A stretch of 43,147 nucleotides of DNA from Acidobacteriota bacterium (lineage in GTDB: Bacteria > Acidobacteriota > Blastocatellia > Pyrinomonadales > Pyrinomonadaceae), in NCBI GenBank assembly GCA_020199775.1, contig JAIVJZ010000062.1, forward strand, positions 1-43,147, in the 5' to 3' direction. This document shows, one piece after another, positions 1 to 10,900 of this stretch (within the stretch, counting starts at the first letter, position 1; each line of letters opens with the position of its first letter). A program made the translations under genes and the position numbers. Under the pieces are notes generated by a model, which searched no databases, was not told the DNA's origin, and worked only from the letters and a program-made list of their open reading frames with translations.

Positions 1-27
1 CTGATGCACCAGCGCGCGACCCGGCCC
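1..27. repeat. 27-bp terminal direct repeat, left copy
   Basis: These 27 bases are identical to the last 27 bases of the window (43121-43147). The simplest reading is a circular molecule whose linear representation overlaps itself by 27 bp. The repeat is the right-hand part of the hairpin that ends the 126-residue gene, so two separate copies of the same terminator are the alternative. The base composition and gene style on the two sides of the join match, which favours circularity. Confidence 0.75.
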
Positions 28-133
28 GCCGTCTTCAACGTCCGTCTCCGAGCCTATGTGAGCGATCTGAGATCTGCGGGTTCGTGGGCTTCACACGGGG
101 CAACCAGTCCCTCGCTTTGTCAAGAGATGAGTG

Positions 134-3100
134 ATGCTGACTGACGCGGGCGAGCAGCCATTCTTTTCCCTCGTCGCAGACGCGACGCTCGCGACGCTCT
201 ATGAGCGCCCTGTCGCCCAAGGTGCGGGCGGGTGGTTAGCCTTCGTCGGGTTCAAGCCGCCGCTGCCGCAGCCTGCGCCCCCGCCCGCCGCTCTCTCCTT
301 TGCCGAGTCTTGGTCGAACTACATCGGCAACCCGCGGCTTGGCGACAACGGCGGCCTCTACGTCGTCGCCCTCTCTCGCCCCGTCGACCCGGCCGCCTAC
401 CTCGCCGCGTTCATTCAGGCCGTCCAGAGTCTTAACTCGCAGACCAACTTCACCTACCGCTACCTCTTCGTCGGCGACCCGACCTCCAACGACCCGACCG
501 CCTGCCCCGGCGTCGTGCCCTTCTTCACGACCTCGCAAGACCCTGCGCAGCCCGGCCAGATCGTCAGGATGACCACGGCGGCGGCGCGCAACGTCGGCAT
601 CGTCCTCACGCAGAACGCGCTCATCTACGGCGACGTGAGCAGGTCGGCGCTACGCTTCTCCCCCTATGGGGCCGACATCATCTACTTGGTCTCGAACAAG
701 TACGCTTCGAAGAACATCACGACGCTGACCTCCGACGTGCTCCTCCCGCTCGACGGCCCCTCCGCCGGGGCTTTCGGCTTCGGCGTCACGCTCCTTTACT
801 CGAACGTTCCCGTCAACGACGACTTTACGCTCTTGGACGTGGGTCTCAAGTATTTCACCGAGCGCGCCGGGCGCATCCTCAGCCAGCGCTACCCCGTCTT
901 CGGGCCGACCGTGGACGGCTCGCCCGTGCCCTTCAACGTCAGCATTGACCTGCTGCGCCCGCTCGCGCACGACCGCACGGCCTTCACGTTCGCGGGCGAC
1001 GGCACGGCATGCGTGCCCATGCAGAGCACGCTGCGCGACACATTCGTCCACGGCGTGAACGTCGTTCCCGTCGTCGGCGCGTCGTCGCTTGTTTTGCAGC
1101 AAGACACTGTCAGCATCGCCCGCCCTTCAGACGCGCAGCAGAACTTCTACTACTTCGTGCCGTCGGGGCCGTTCGCGCTCGCCGCCGGCAGTTCGCAACC
1201 GCCGGCCACACGCGTCATGTGCGGGCTCTCGCCGCTGGAAAACGTCATCTTCGATCCGCCCGGCTCCGTCCTGACCTTCCACCCCGACCAGCCGGCCTTC
1301 TCGCCGCTACTCGCTAACGCCTCGGCCGCGCAGAACACGCCGCGCCTGACGGATCGCTACCTGACGGCATGGACGACCATCACGGCCAAGTCCGGGAGCA
1401 CGACCGGCCCCGCGCCGACTTACCTCGCGCAGCCGCAAGGGAGCGCGCTCTACGCTTCGGGGAGCAGCCCGACGACTTACCTCGAACACCGCGAGGTGCC
1501 GGCCTGCGTGCTGAGGGACTCTTCGGCCGCCGGCTCGTTCCCGATGGTCGGCTACGGAGCGGTCGCCTTCGGCGCGCACCCCGACACGTTCAAACAGGCG
1601 GACGTGGCGCAGCTCGAATCGGACGTGGTCTCGGTCGAGCGGCGCGTGCGCATCAAGGCGCACGGGCAAACGCCGACGCACGATTCGGCCGCCCCGTTGC
1701 CTACGCCGCCGCGCGTGACGACGCCGCAAGGCTTTGTCGTCGATCTGACGACCGACGGCACCGGCGCGTGGAAGAGGCTCCACCTTGCGCAGACCTCTTG
1801 GTCGCCCGACCCCGCGAAGACGCCGCCGACGGTGACGACGCTCGCCTTCGAGGACGTTGACCCCACGTTGCGCGCGGCCTTCCAGACGAACCAACAGTTC
1901 CTCGTAATCACGCAGCCCCGCGTGCCCTGGACTAGCGGCGGGCCGGGCGGCGCCGGCACCAAGTTCGAGAGCGAGTTGGCGCCGCAGGGGTGGCCCTTCA
2001 ACGTCCGCGTCGGCGAGGGCTCGAACCCAGGCGACTTCCGCAACGTGCTTATCTTCAAGTTCTGCGACGGCTCGCTCGACTCGCGCATTGACGACGCGGC
2101 GCGCTGGACGGCCGCGGCCGACTTCAACGCCGACCCCGACTCGGTCGCCGCTTGGCTTCGCGCCTACGTCAACGACGCCGAGCGGCTCGCGCAAGGGCAG
2201 GACGGAGCGTACTTCCGGCGCTTCGTCAACGCCGTGAAGAGCGACGCGTGGCGCGGCATCCTAGCGCTACGCGTGGACGTGGACGCCTCCGCCTTGCCGC
2301 AGGAGTTGCGCGGCCTCGTCGCCGGCATCGACCTGACGCAGTTCAACGCGCACCATGTCGGCGTGGACATCAGCTTCGTGGACACGTCGGGCGGCGGGTT
2401 CAAGTCCGACGGCAACAGTTCGGTCTTCGCCACCGTCTACTACGTCGATCCCGGCTACGCCGACAACCTCGCGGCCGGCGCGAACCCTGATCTGCCGATC
2501 CCCGTCGCCGGGCAGGTTGACTACGCCTTCCACGTCCTCACGCTCAAGACGCTCTTCGTCAACGCCGAGATCGCGGCCTTCTCCAGCAAGTCGCAGATCA
2601 CGCTCAACCGCGTCTTCGGCGAGCAGGTCGGCGCACTCTCGCTCGACGGCGTCGTCGCGCCGAGCAACTCGCTCGTGCTCGACGGCCAGTACCAGAACCA
2701 CGACGGCGTCGGCACCTACGTCTTCAAGACCAACGCCGACGCGCGCTTCCTGCCGCTAAGCAACCTCTGGCGCGGGTTCGAGATCGTGAGCGCGAGTTTC
2801 GCCACGTTGCGCGCGCCCGCGAGCGGCACCGTCCTCTCGCGCTTCACCTTCAGCGGCTTCCTCGACTTCACCGTGCTCCAGACTTCCGACGGCACGACGA
2901 GCGCCCCGTTCGACCTGCTCTCGTTCGGCGGCGAAGGGACGGGCAACGACCCGCGCGGGTCGGGCCTGCCGTTCTCCGAGCTTCACCTCGACATGACGTT
3001 CGACACGGCCTCGCCCGGCTCACCGACCTTCGCCTTCCTTATTGACCAGATGACGTTCGCGCCGACGGTGCAGCAGTCGCGGCCCACCAGCTTCTACGCG

Positions 3101-3637
3101 CGGATGCCGCTGACGCTGGCCGGGATCACTTCGGGCACGGGTTCGCCGCGCGACCTCGGCTACCTGACCGTCAACATGCCGTCGCTGCCGGCCGACCCGC
3201 TCGGCGACTCGTGGTACGCACTCGTTTACACGCTCGACCTCGGCACGCCCGGCGCGCTAGCGGCGACGGTGGGATTCACGGCGCGGCTGCTCGTTGCGTG
3301 GGGGGCGGGCAGTGCCGACCCCGGCTTCCGCGTCTTCGTGGGGCTCGCGTTGCCGGGCACGGGCGGCGGCAACACGAGCGCCCTCTCGCTCCAAGGCGTG
3401 CTCAAGCTGACGATCGACCGCATCCTGCTCTACCGCGATCCCATCTCGTCTACCTTCGTCTTGCGCCTGATGAACCTCGCGCTCTCGCTGCTCGGCGTCT
3501 CGCTACCGCCGGGAACCACGACCGCCTTCATCGTTTACGGGAACCCGGAGCCGGGCCAGCGCGACGTAGTCGGCTGGTACGCGTCCATCAACCGCGAGAA
3601 GAAGCCGGAGTTGCTCGCGCCTATGGGAGAACGCTGA
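134..3637 (+). CDS. large beta-rich protein of unknown function (1167 aa), first giant gene of the operon
   Basis: Function not recognised. The protein is 1167 residues from the ATG at 134; a GTG directly before it at 131 is the alternative start, and AGAG at 124-127 is a weak ribosome-binding site. There is no signal peptide or membrane helix. The sequence alternates short hydrophobic strands with Gly/Asp/Ser/Pro turns throughout, suggesting a long beta-sheet structure. A Pro-rich stretch lies near residues 44-54. The C-terminal 150 residues (strands around LTIDRILLYRD and FIVYGNPEPG) resemble in texture the N-terminal third of the 3322-residue neighbour, which is an impression rather than an alignment. 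Its TGA overlaps the next gene's ATG by one base, so translation is probably coupled. If the molecule is circular, the 126-residue gene lies directly upstream across the junction hairpin. Codon use is strongly C/G-ending, unlike the genes after 15 kb. Confidence 0.85.
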   Translation: MLTDAGEQPFFSLVADATLATLYERPVAQGAGGWLAFVGFKPPLPQPAPPPAALSFAESWSNYIGNPRLGDNGGLYVVALSRPVDPAAYLAAFIQAVQSLNSQTNFTYRYLFVGDPTSNDPTACPGVVPFFTTSQDPAQPGQIVRMTTAAARNVGIVLTQNALIYGDVSRSALRFSPYGADIIYLVSNKYASKNITTLTSDVLLPLDGPSAGAFGFGVTLLYSNVPVNDDFTLLDVGLKYFTERAGRILSQRYPVFGPTVDGSPVPFNVSIDLLRPLAHDRTAFTFAGDGTACVPMQSTLRDTFVHGVNVVPVVGASSLVLQQDTVSIARPSDAQQNFYYFVPSGPFALAAGSSQPPATRVMCGLSPLENVIFDPPGSVLTFHPDQPAFSPLLANASAAQNTPRLTDRYLTAWTTITAKSGSTTGPAPTYLAQPQGSALYASGSSPTTYLEHREVPACVLRDSSAAGSFPMVGYGAVAFGAHPDTFKQADVAQLESDVVSVERRVRIKAHGQTPTHDSAAPLPTPPRVTTPQGFVVDLTTDGTGAWKRLHLAQTSWSPDPAKTPPTVTTLAFEDVDPTLRAAFQTNQQFLVITQPRVPWTSGGPGGAGTKFESELAPQGWPFNVRVGEGSNPGDFRNVLIFKFCDGSLDSRIDDAARWTAAADFNADPDSVAAWLRAYVNDAERLAQGQDGAYFRRFVNAVKSDAWRGILALRVDVDASALPQELRGLVAGIDLTQFNAHHVGVDISFVDTSGGGFKSDGNSSVFATVYYVDPGYADNLAAGANPDLPIPVAGQVDYAFHVLTLKTLFVNAEIAAFSSKSQITLNRVFGEQVGALSLDGVVAPSNSLVLDGQYQNHDGVGTYVFKTNADARFLPLSNLWRGFEIVSASFATLRAPASGTVLSRFTFSGFLDFTVLQTSDGTTSAPFDLLSFGGEGTGNDPRGSGLPFSELHLDMTFDTASPGSPTFAFLIDQMTFAPTVQQSRPTSFYARMPLTLAGITSGTGSPRDLGYLTVNMPSLPADPLGDSWYALVYTLDLGTPGALAATVGFTARLLVAWGAGSADPGFRVFVGLALPGTGGGNTSALSLQGVLKLTIDRILLYRDPISSTFVLRLMNLALSLLGVSLPPGTTTAFIVYGNPEPGQRDVVGWYASINREKKPELLAPMGER

Positions 3638-4953
3638 TGCCGCGAATGATCTACTGGAATGTCCAGCACTTCAGCGAGGACAAGTTCTGGGTCCGCGCGC
3701 GCAAGCGCAAGCGCGATGAAGAGGAGGATTGGGGCGGGAACGACGCGCAGAACTACCTCAACGTGCTCTTCAACGCCATCACGGCGAACGCTCCCGACAT
3801 CATCGTCATCATCGAGGCGCGTCCCGCCGGGAACACGGGCGGCGGGACGCTGCTCAGCGACGACGGCTCGATGAGGCTGCTGCGCTACCTGCGCAACAAC
3901 AACAACCCGCTGTGGGCGCTCGTCCCGCCCGTCATCAGCGGGGCGGGCAATGCCGGGGAGGGTATCGGCGTTTACTACCTGCGCACCCCGACGTTCTTCT
4001 TCACGGGGCCTTGGCGCTGGCCGGGCGGCGCAGGGCCGGCCGCGCCGGGTATTGCGGCCGCACTCTATCCGATACAGTATCGCTACGCCTTCTCGCAGCC
4101 GATCAACAACCGCGTCGTGCCCGGCGGGAGTCTTTACAACGGGGGGCAGGTGGAGCGTCGGCTCGCCGGCCAGTGGCGCTACTTCGCGGGCGGCGGGGGC
4201 GGCGGCGGCGGGGCCGTGCCCATCACATTCGGCGGCCCGGGCACGCGCTCGCCATTCAACACGACCTTCTACGACTCGGCGGCCGGGCAAGACTACAGCA
4301 TTCTCGCCTTCCACGGCGCGCCCGGCCAGAACCTCGCCAACCCGGCCGTAGCGGCCTCGACGCTCGCCATGCAGACCGCCGGCAACCTCTTCGAAGTGCA
4401 GAACATCGGCCCTAATGAGACCATCGTCGTCGTCGGCGACTTCAACGTGAGCCTCTTCGAGGCGGCGGCCACGGCCGTTGCCTACGCGCCCTTCGCCGCC
4501 AACTACGTGCAGGTCGTCGACACCCTCGGCGGCGCAGCGCTCCCGGCCGGCTACCCGGCCCGCGGCTACCTCAGCACGCACATGGTCGAAGTGCATAACG
4601 CGACGCCCTCGAACACAGACGGCTATCCGGCTTTCGGCTACATGTCGCAGCGCGACCTGCACGGGCAGTACGACTCCATCGACAATGCGTTCGTCTGGAA
4701 CGGCGCGGTCGCCAACGAGACCATCGCCAACCTCGTCACCGGCGCCCCCTACGCCGCGCCGCCGGCCAACATACCGCCGGGCGCGCTCGCTTACGCGTCG
4801 GCGCTCGGCAACCCGGCGTCGCTCAACTCGCCCTTTGGCTACAATCCGGCCGGGATGACCTTCGACGACGAGGTCGATCTCTTCCGCGACATAGACAACT
4901 ACGCGCGCGTCTTCGGCGTGAGTGATCACATGCCGCTGGTGTTCGACTTCTAA
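3637..4953 (+). CDS. endonuclease/exonuclease/phosphatase (EEP) family protein
   Basis: The product is 438 residues long. The reading frame is open further upstream, but the ATG at 3637 is chosen because it overlaps the preceding stop (TGATG), has GGGAGA just upstream, and makes the protein begin where the EEP fold begins. Visible EEP motifs are YWNVQHF (Asn8), DIIVIIEARP (metal-ligand Glu60), AFHGAPGQN (His226), VVVGDFNVS (Asp268, Asn270) and SDHMPLVF at the end (Asp430, His431). The metal-binding and catalytic set therefore looks complete. Known family members are Mg-dependent DNases, RNases or phosphoesterases (DNase I, exonuclease III, sphingomyelinase types), so the substrate cannot be named. 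Odd features are a highly charged insert at residues 21-33 and an eight-Gly run near residue 188. There is no signal peptide. It sits between two giant beta-rich proteins, suggesting it is the enzymatic part of their system. Confidence 0.88.
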   Translation: MPRMIYWNVQHFSEDKFWVRARKRKRDEEEDWGGNDAQNYLNVLFNAITANAPDIIVIIEARPAGNTGGGTLLSDDGSMRLLRYLRNNNNPLWALVPPVISGAGNAGEGIGVYYLRTPTFFFTGPWRWPGGAGPAAPGIAAALYPIQYRYAFSQPINNRVVPGGSLYNGGQVERRLAGQWRYFAGGGGGGGGAVPITFGGPGTRSPFNTTFYDSAAGQDYSILAFHGAPGQNLANPAVAASTLAMQTAGNLFEVQNIGPNETIVVVGDFNVSLFEAAATAVAYAPFAANYVQVVDTLGGAALPAGYPARGYLSTHMVEVHNATPSNTDGYPAFGYMSQRDLHGQYDSIDNAFVWNGAVANETIANLVTGAPYAAPPANIPPGALAYASALGNPASLNSPFGYNPAGMTFDDEVDLFRDIDNYARVFGVSDHMPLVFDF

Positions 4954-4954
4954 A

Positions 4955-7900
4955 ATGGGCCTGCCAGAACTAGCCACACGCTTGCGCGCGCTCGCCTCCT
5001 CCGGCGGCGTCACGCTCGACCACGCCACGCTCACCAACGGCACCGGCCTCACGCTGCCCGACACCTACGACGCGCTCGTGCGCGACGCCTACGGGCTGGC
5101 CGCAAACGAGTCGTGGGTGCTTTCAGTCAAGCCCAACGAAATTCCCGATCCTTCGGGGAATGAACTCCGCATCACGGCCGGAACCTCGACCTTCGCGCGG
5201 CTGAAGCTCGACAACAGCGCGCTCGATCTGCGCTTCACCGTGGACGCGGGCGCGTCGGCACTTAAGGTGACGGCCGAGATCGCCCTCGCCGACTGGAAGT
5301 TCACGTCGAGCTTCCCGCCGATGGGCGGCTACCCGTTCGACAACGTCCCTTACGAGACGCCCGCCTTCGTCTTCGCCTCCGAGCACTTCGACTCATACAA
5401 GGCCGCGCCCGCCACGGTCGTGCTCGACGCCGGCTTGAACTTCGCCAGCGTGCTGCGGATCAAGGGCGTCCTCGATCAGATTCGCCGCTTCGTGTCGCTC
5501 TCGCAGGACACCTTCCCGTTCTTCGGGCCTATCGACGTAACCGCCTCGCGCGTGATCCCCGCGCTCAGCGTGCGCGCGAAACTGGCCGGCACGCTCGTCG
5601 CCATCGGGCCACTGCGCGTCGCCTCGCCGTTCGTCGAACTGCGCGTGGAGTACGGCTCGCAGACGGGCCGCCGCTCGGTCGTCTTCGTCTTGGGGATGTG
5701 GCTCGACATCGGCAGCGGCGTCGCGGTGGAGTTTACGGCGTTGATTTTCGAGAAGCCGATAGAGATGGTCATCGGCGTCGCCGCCGACCCCGATCGGCCG
5801 ATGACGCCCGACGCGCTCTTCGCGCTCGTCGGCGGCCAGTCCTGGGGCGACGCCGTGCCCGGCCCGCTGCGCACGGCGCTACAGAGCATCGCCTTCAAAG
5901 ACCTCGAAGCGCGTACCACCATCGCCACGCCGCCGGCCGTCAACACGCTCACCACGCGCGTCGGCTCGACTAAGCCGATCCAACTCTTCGACCAGTTCAC
6001 GCTCGACGAGTTCGACGTGATCTGGGTGCTCCAGCGCGACGGCGACACTTGGGACAGCCAACTCCAGTTCGTCGCGTCGTTCAAGTTCTACCCGGAGTTG
6101 TTCGACGGCGAGTTCCAGATCGGCATCTCGACCGACCTGCAAATCTGGGGCTCCTTCACTGGCAAGGGCGTCTCGCTCGCCAAGTTGCTCTCGACGATCA
6201 CCAAGGGCGTGGTGACGCCGCCTTCGAGCACAGACTTCCTGTTGACCGACTTCAGCGTCGCGCTCGACATCCCGCGCAAGAGCTTCGCGCTCTACGTCGC
6301 GGGCAACGGCATCTTCGACCCGCTCGGCTCAGGGCTGCTCGTCCTTGACTCGCTCCAGTTCTCGATCTTGTCGAACGCCTCGACGACGGGGCGCACCTAC
6401 GACGCGAGCATTAGTGCCGTGCTCGCCATGGCGGGGCTTCCGCTCGGCGTGACGGCTACGTACGCGACCGGCGCGGGCTGGGACTTCCTCGCCGCCATGC
6501 CGGCCGGCGCGTCCGTCTCCATCCAAAACTTCTTGCAGCGCCTCTTCCCCGGCGCGTCCGTCCCGTCCTTCCTCGATCACGTGCGCCTGAGCAACGCACG
6601 GCTCGCCGCCCACACTGGCGGCAGCGCGCCCGGCTCCATTGATACCTCCGCGACGATCCAACTGCGCGACATCAGCCTCGGCCCGCTCGGCACTTACACT
6701 ATTAACGCTAACTTCAACTACAAGCACGTCGGCGGCAACAAGCCGACGACCAGCGCCGGCTTCTCCTTCGACACGACCATTCCGGGCATCGGGGCGCGCG
6801 TCTCCATCGGCTATGCCTTCACGAGCGGCGCGAGCAAGGTCGTCACCGTCACTTGGGGTGCCTTCAAGGCCGAGTATGACATCACGAAGAGCTTGCTCAC
6901 CTTCTCGGTCGGCGAGGCGACGCTCGGCGGGCTGCTCGGCCAACTCGTCGGTCTGATCATCGGCGACGACGGCTACCGCCTGCCGCCGCCTTGGAGCGTG
7001 CTCAACCAGTTGAGCCTGCGCGGCCTCAAGATCGTCTATGACCTCAACGCCAAGACCGTCAGCGTCGATTACAGCCTGCCGAGTCCGATCAATCTTGGCT
7101 TCTTGACGATCAACGGCCTTTCGATCCAGAAGAAGGAAAAGATCATGGTCGCGCTCGACGCGACCTTCGTGGGCGGGGAGAAGGTGCCCGCCTTCGACCC
7201 GCTCGACAAGCCGCCCGACGTGCCCGGCGGCGCGCCCATAGACCTGCGCCTGCTCGCACTCGGCCAGCGCGTCACCGTCCCCGGCATCGAGAAGTCGAAG
7301 AACATCGACGCGGCCATCAAGCTGCTCGCCTCGTTCACCGACACGCCGAGCAGCGGCCTGCCGGCCGGGCCGACGTTTAGCGCCTCCTCGCCGTGGCTCG
7401 TCGGCCTCCACCTGTTGGTGATGGGTTCGACCGTCGAGCTTGAGATCGTCTTCGTCGATCCGCTCCTCTACGGACTGCGCATCGCGCTCGCCGGCGACAA
7501 GGCCGGCCCCTTCAAGGGCCTCGACTTTGAAATCCTCTACAAGCGTATCACCGACACCATCGGTGTCTATCAGATCAGGCTCACGCTGCCCGACGCGATG
7601 CGCTTCCTCCAGTTCGGCGCGCTCGCCATCACGCTGCCCATCGTCGGGCTCGATGTCTACACCAACGGTGACTTCAAGATCGACTTCGGCTTCCCGTGGA
7701 ACATGGACTTCTCGCGCTCCTTCGGCGTGCAGTATTTCCCGTTCACGGGCGCGGGCGGCTTCTACTTCGCCAAGCTTTCGGGCGCGACGCAGACGGCCAT
7801 CGGCAAGCCGTCCGTCCCCGGCACGTTCGACCCCGTCATCCAGTTCGGACTGGGACTCCAGCTCGGCCTCGGCAAAGACATCTCGGCGGGCATCTTGAAG

Positions 7901-10900
7901 GCGGGCATCAGCATCACCGTCTTCGGCATCGTCGAGGGCATCATTGCCCGCTGGGTGCCGGCGAGCCCGACAGACACGGCGGACGCATCCGACGCCCTAA
8001 TGCCCGCGCACGCACTCGTCGCGGCGGCGGACGCCGACCCGAACTCGTCGCACGACGTAGGCAAGTCTTATTACTACAAAATCTCCGGCACCATCGGGAT
8101 CATCGGCAAGGTTTACGGCTCGATTGACTTCGCCATCATCAAGGCCAGCTTGAACCTGACGGTCACTATCACGCTGCAAGCCGTCATCGAGGCGCACCAA
8201 CCACTCCTCGTCGCCTTCACGGCGAGCGTTGACGTTTCGCTCTCGGTCTCCATCGATCTCGGCCTCTTCTCGATCACCATCCACCTCTCGTTCAAGATGA
8301 CGATCCGCCAGTCGTTCACGCTCGGCAAGGCGACCCCGGCCCCGTGGGGGACGCTCGGGCCGCCGCCGCCGCCGCCCGCGCTCCTCGCGCAGCGCGAAGC
8401 GATGGCCGCCTGCGTGGCCGCGCTCGACTTCCGCTCGCTCGCTGCGGCCGACGACGACCGCGCTGAGATCGATCTCACCTTCGTCATGCACCCGAGCGTG
8501 GCGAGCAACCCGTCGGACGCAACGACGGCCAAGGGCAAGCTCGCCGCGATGCTCTATCTCGACGCGCCCGACCCGACCGCGCCGCCGCCGCCGCTCCCGC
8601 CGCCCAACCAGCCGCTCCCGCCCGCGCCCACCTCGTTCGAGCGTTTCGCCGAGGCGGTTTTCCTGTGGGTCGTCGCTTCGTTCGGCGGCGCGGGCGAAGC
8701 CACAACGCGGCGCGCGTTCCTTGAGACGACCGTGACGCGCGCCCGCATCGCGGCGGCCTATGCCTACCTGACCGACACGACCGACCAGCGGCCGATCTCC
8801 TACGACGACGACATCGTGCCGGGTCTCTATCCGCACCTGAAGTTCGTCGTCAAGTCCGGCCAAACCGTCCAGAACGCCGCGCCGTTCCCCGTTATCCCTG
8901 AACTGCGGCTCGTCGCGGGTAACATCAACCGCCGCTTCGGCGATGGCCTCAAAGTCGGCAACGACTACCTCAACGCGCTCCGCACCTATTTCGAGCAAGT
9001 CGCCGCCCGCTACCAGAACGACCTACAGAAGAAGTACAACGGTGGGAATCCGACCCCGCAACTGATGACCGCGCGCACGTCCGCGCAGACCTCCTACGCG
9101 GCGGCCATCTTCGAGGACGTGGTGCTGATGCTCGCGCGCGGCATGACCAAGGCCGCGCTCGAAGTGATGGACGCTTACGCCTATCCATACGGCGGCAGAA
9201 AACTCTCCGACATCGTCAACGACTTCGTCGCGCTCGGAAATCCGCTCACCGTCGCGCAACTCGCAGAGGCGAACAAGACCGTGCCGTTCGCCGCCGGGGT
9301 CTCGCTCGCGCTCACGCGCGTCCACTACCAGTTCGCTGCGGACGACACCTTCGCCAAGGTTGTCTCGCGCTTCGGCGTGACTGATGCGGCCGCCGTCCTC
9401 TCCGACGCGGCGAACGCCACGCAGGGCGGCGTCCTGCGCCCCGACGTGCAGTTCACTTCCGGAGTGCTCAGCTACAAGACGCAGCCGGGCGACACGTTCG
9501 CGCGCATCGTCACGGGCGAGACGGGGTGGAGCTACACGACGCTCGCCGACGCGTTGAAGACTGCGCCAGACGCCATCCTCCCGCTCTCGCTCCTCGTCCT
9601 GCCGACCGTCAGCTACACCACGGCCGACAAGGACACGCTGACGGGCGTGGCGAACTCCTTCGGCCTCGACCCGTTGGACGTGGCCGCCGCGGCGGCCGAC
9701 GTGCCCAAACTCTACGCCGACCCCGACGGGAAGCTCGAACTCTCCGTGCCCGATCTCATCGCGCTCTCGCCGGCGATGCTGTTGGGACGGATGCGCTCGA
9801 AGGAGGCCGCGGCCAACTTGGCGGGCGCGAACGCGCGCTTCCTCCTCTACGGGATGCGGCCGCCTTCACCCGTGGTGACCGGCACCACCCCCCCGCTTGG
9901 CCCTCCCGCCGCGCTCTACGAACTCAACTCGCAGCAAATCGACCTGCCTTCGGTTGCTCAGGCGACACTTTCCATCGACTCGGCGCAGCCGTGGATCGAG
10001 TTCAGCGGCGGGCCGTCGCCACTCTCCGTGCAACTCGACATCACCTCTGCAAAGTCGCTCGCCGGCCAGTTCGCCGCTGTCGTCACGGCGCAGGGCGTCC
10101 CTGCGCACGTGGACTCGATCACGCCGCTCCCCACCTTCCACGACGACCCGCGCCGCTACACGCTGCGCCGCACGGCCGTTGTGCAGGCGGCCGAGCCAAT
10201 CATCTACCCGTTCGACGGCGGCACTTCTTCCGCCGCTGCGACGCCGCGCCTCTGGTTCGTGCCCGACGCGATGGCGCGCTCGCTGGCCGAGCCCAAACAA
10301 CTGCTGCCCGCCTTCACGCTCGAAGCGACTTCGGCCGGCAACCCGCCGGAGAAGACGGCTCCCCGGCGCTACGGCTGGGCCACGGTCGTCGATGTCGAGA
10401 TCAAGCGCCATAACAGCTTGCCCGATACCTACGAAGTCTTCGGCAGCGACGAGGCGGGCACGGCCCTGCTCGAAGCCCTGGTCACGCCCGGCTCGCAGGC
10501 GAACATCTCCGGCATCGAATTGCTGACGGGCGCGAACGCGACGGGGCAGGTGCCGACCGGCTACACCGACGCGGGCCTCTCGAAGGTGCGCGCCTACCTC
10601 GTCAAGACGAACCTCTCTACGGAGACCAACCCGCGCGCGGCGCGCGGCGCGCTCGTGGCCCAAGCGCAGCCGAAACTGACCGGCATTCTCAACGACCCGC
10701 TCGACTTCCTGCGCTTGCTCTGGGAGGCCAGCGTCACGCGCAGCGGCGGCTTCTCGCTGACCTATCGACGCGACGACGGGACGGGCCTCCCCGAAACGAT
10801 CTTCGCGCAGGGCGAGTCCGCCACCGTCACCTTCATGATCCTGCACGCGGCCGACGGCGATGTCGTCCACCGCGGCGCGAACGCCGTACTCGTTGGCGAC

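Noticed and set aside
3535..5064. Long minus-strand open frame (509 codons) opposite the EEP gene
   Set aside because: It is Arg/Val/Gly-rich nonsense typical of the complement of GC-rich coding DNA, and it spans parts of three genes. The plus-strand frame has clear catalytic motifs.
6329..7411. Minus-strand open frame of 360 codons inside the giant gene
   Set aside because: Same reasoning: composition of an antisense shadow and no ribosome-binding site or motif.
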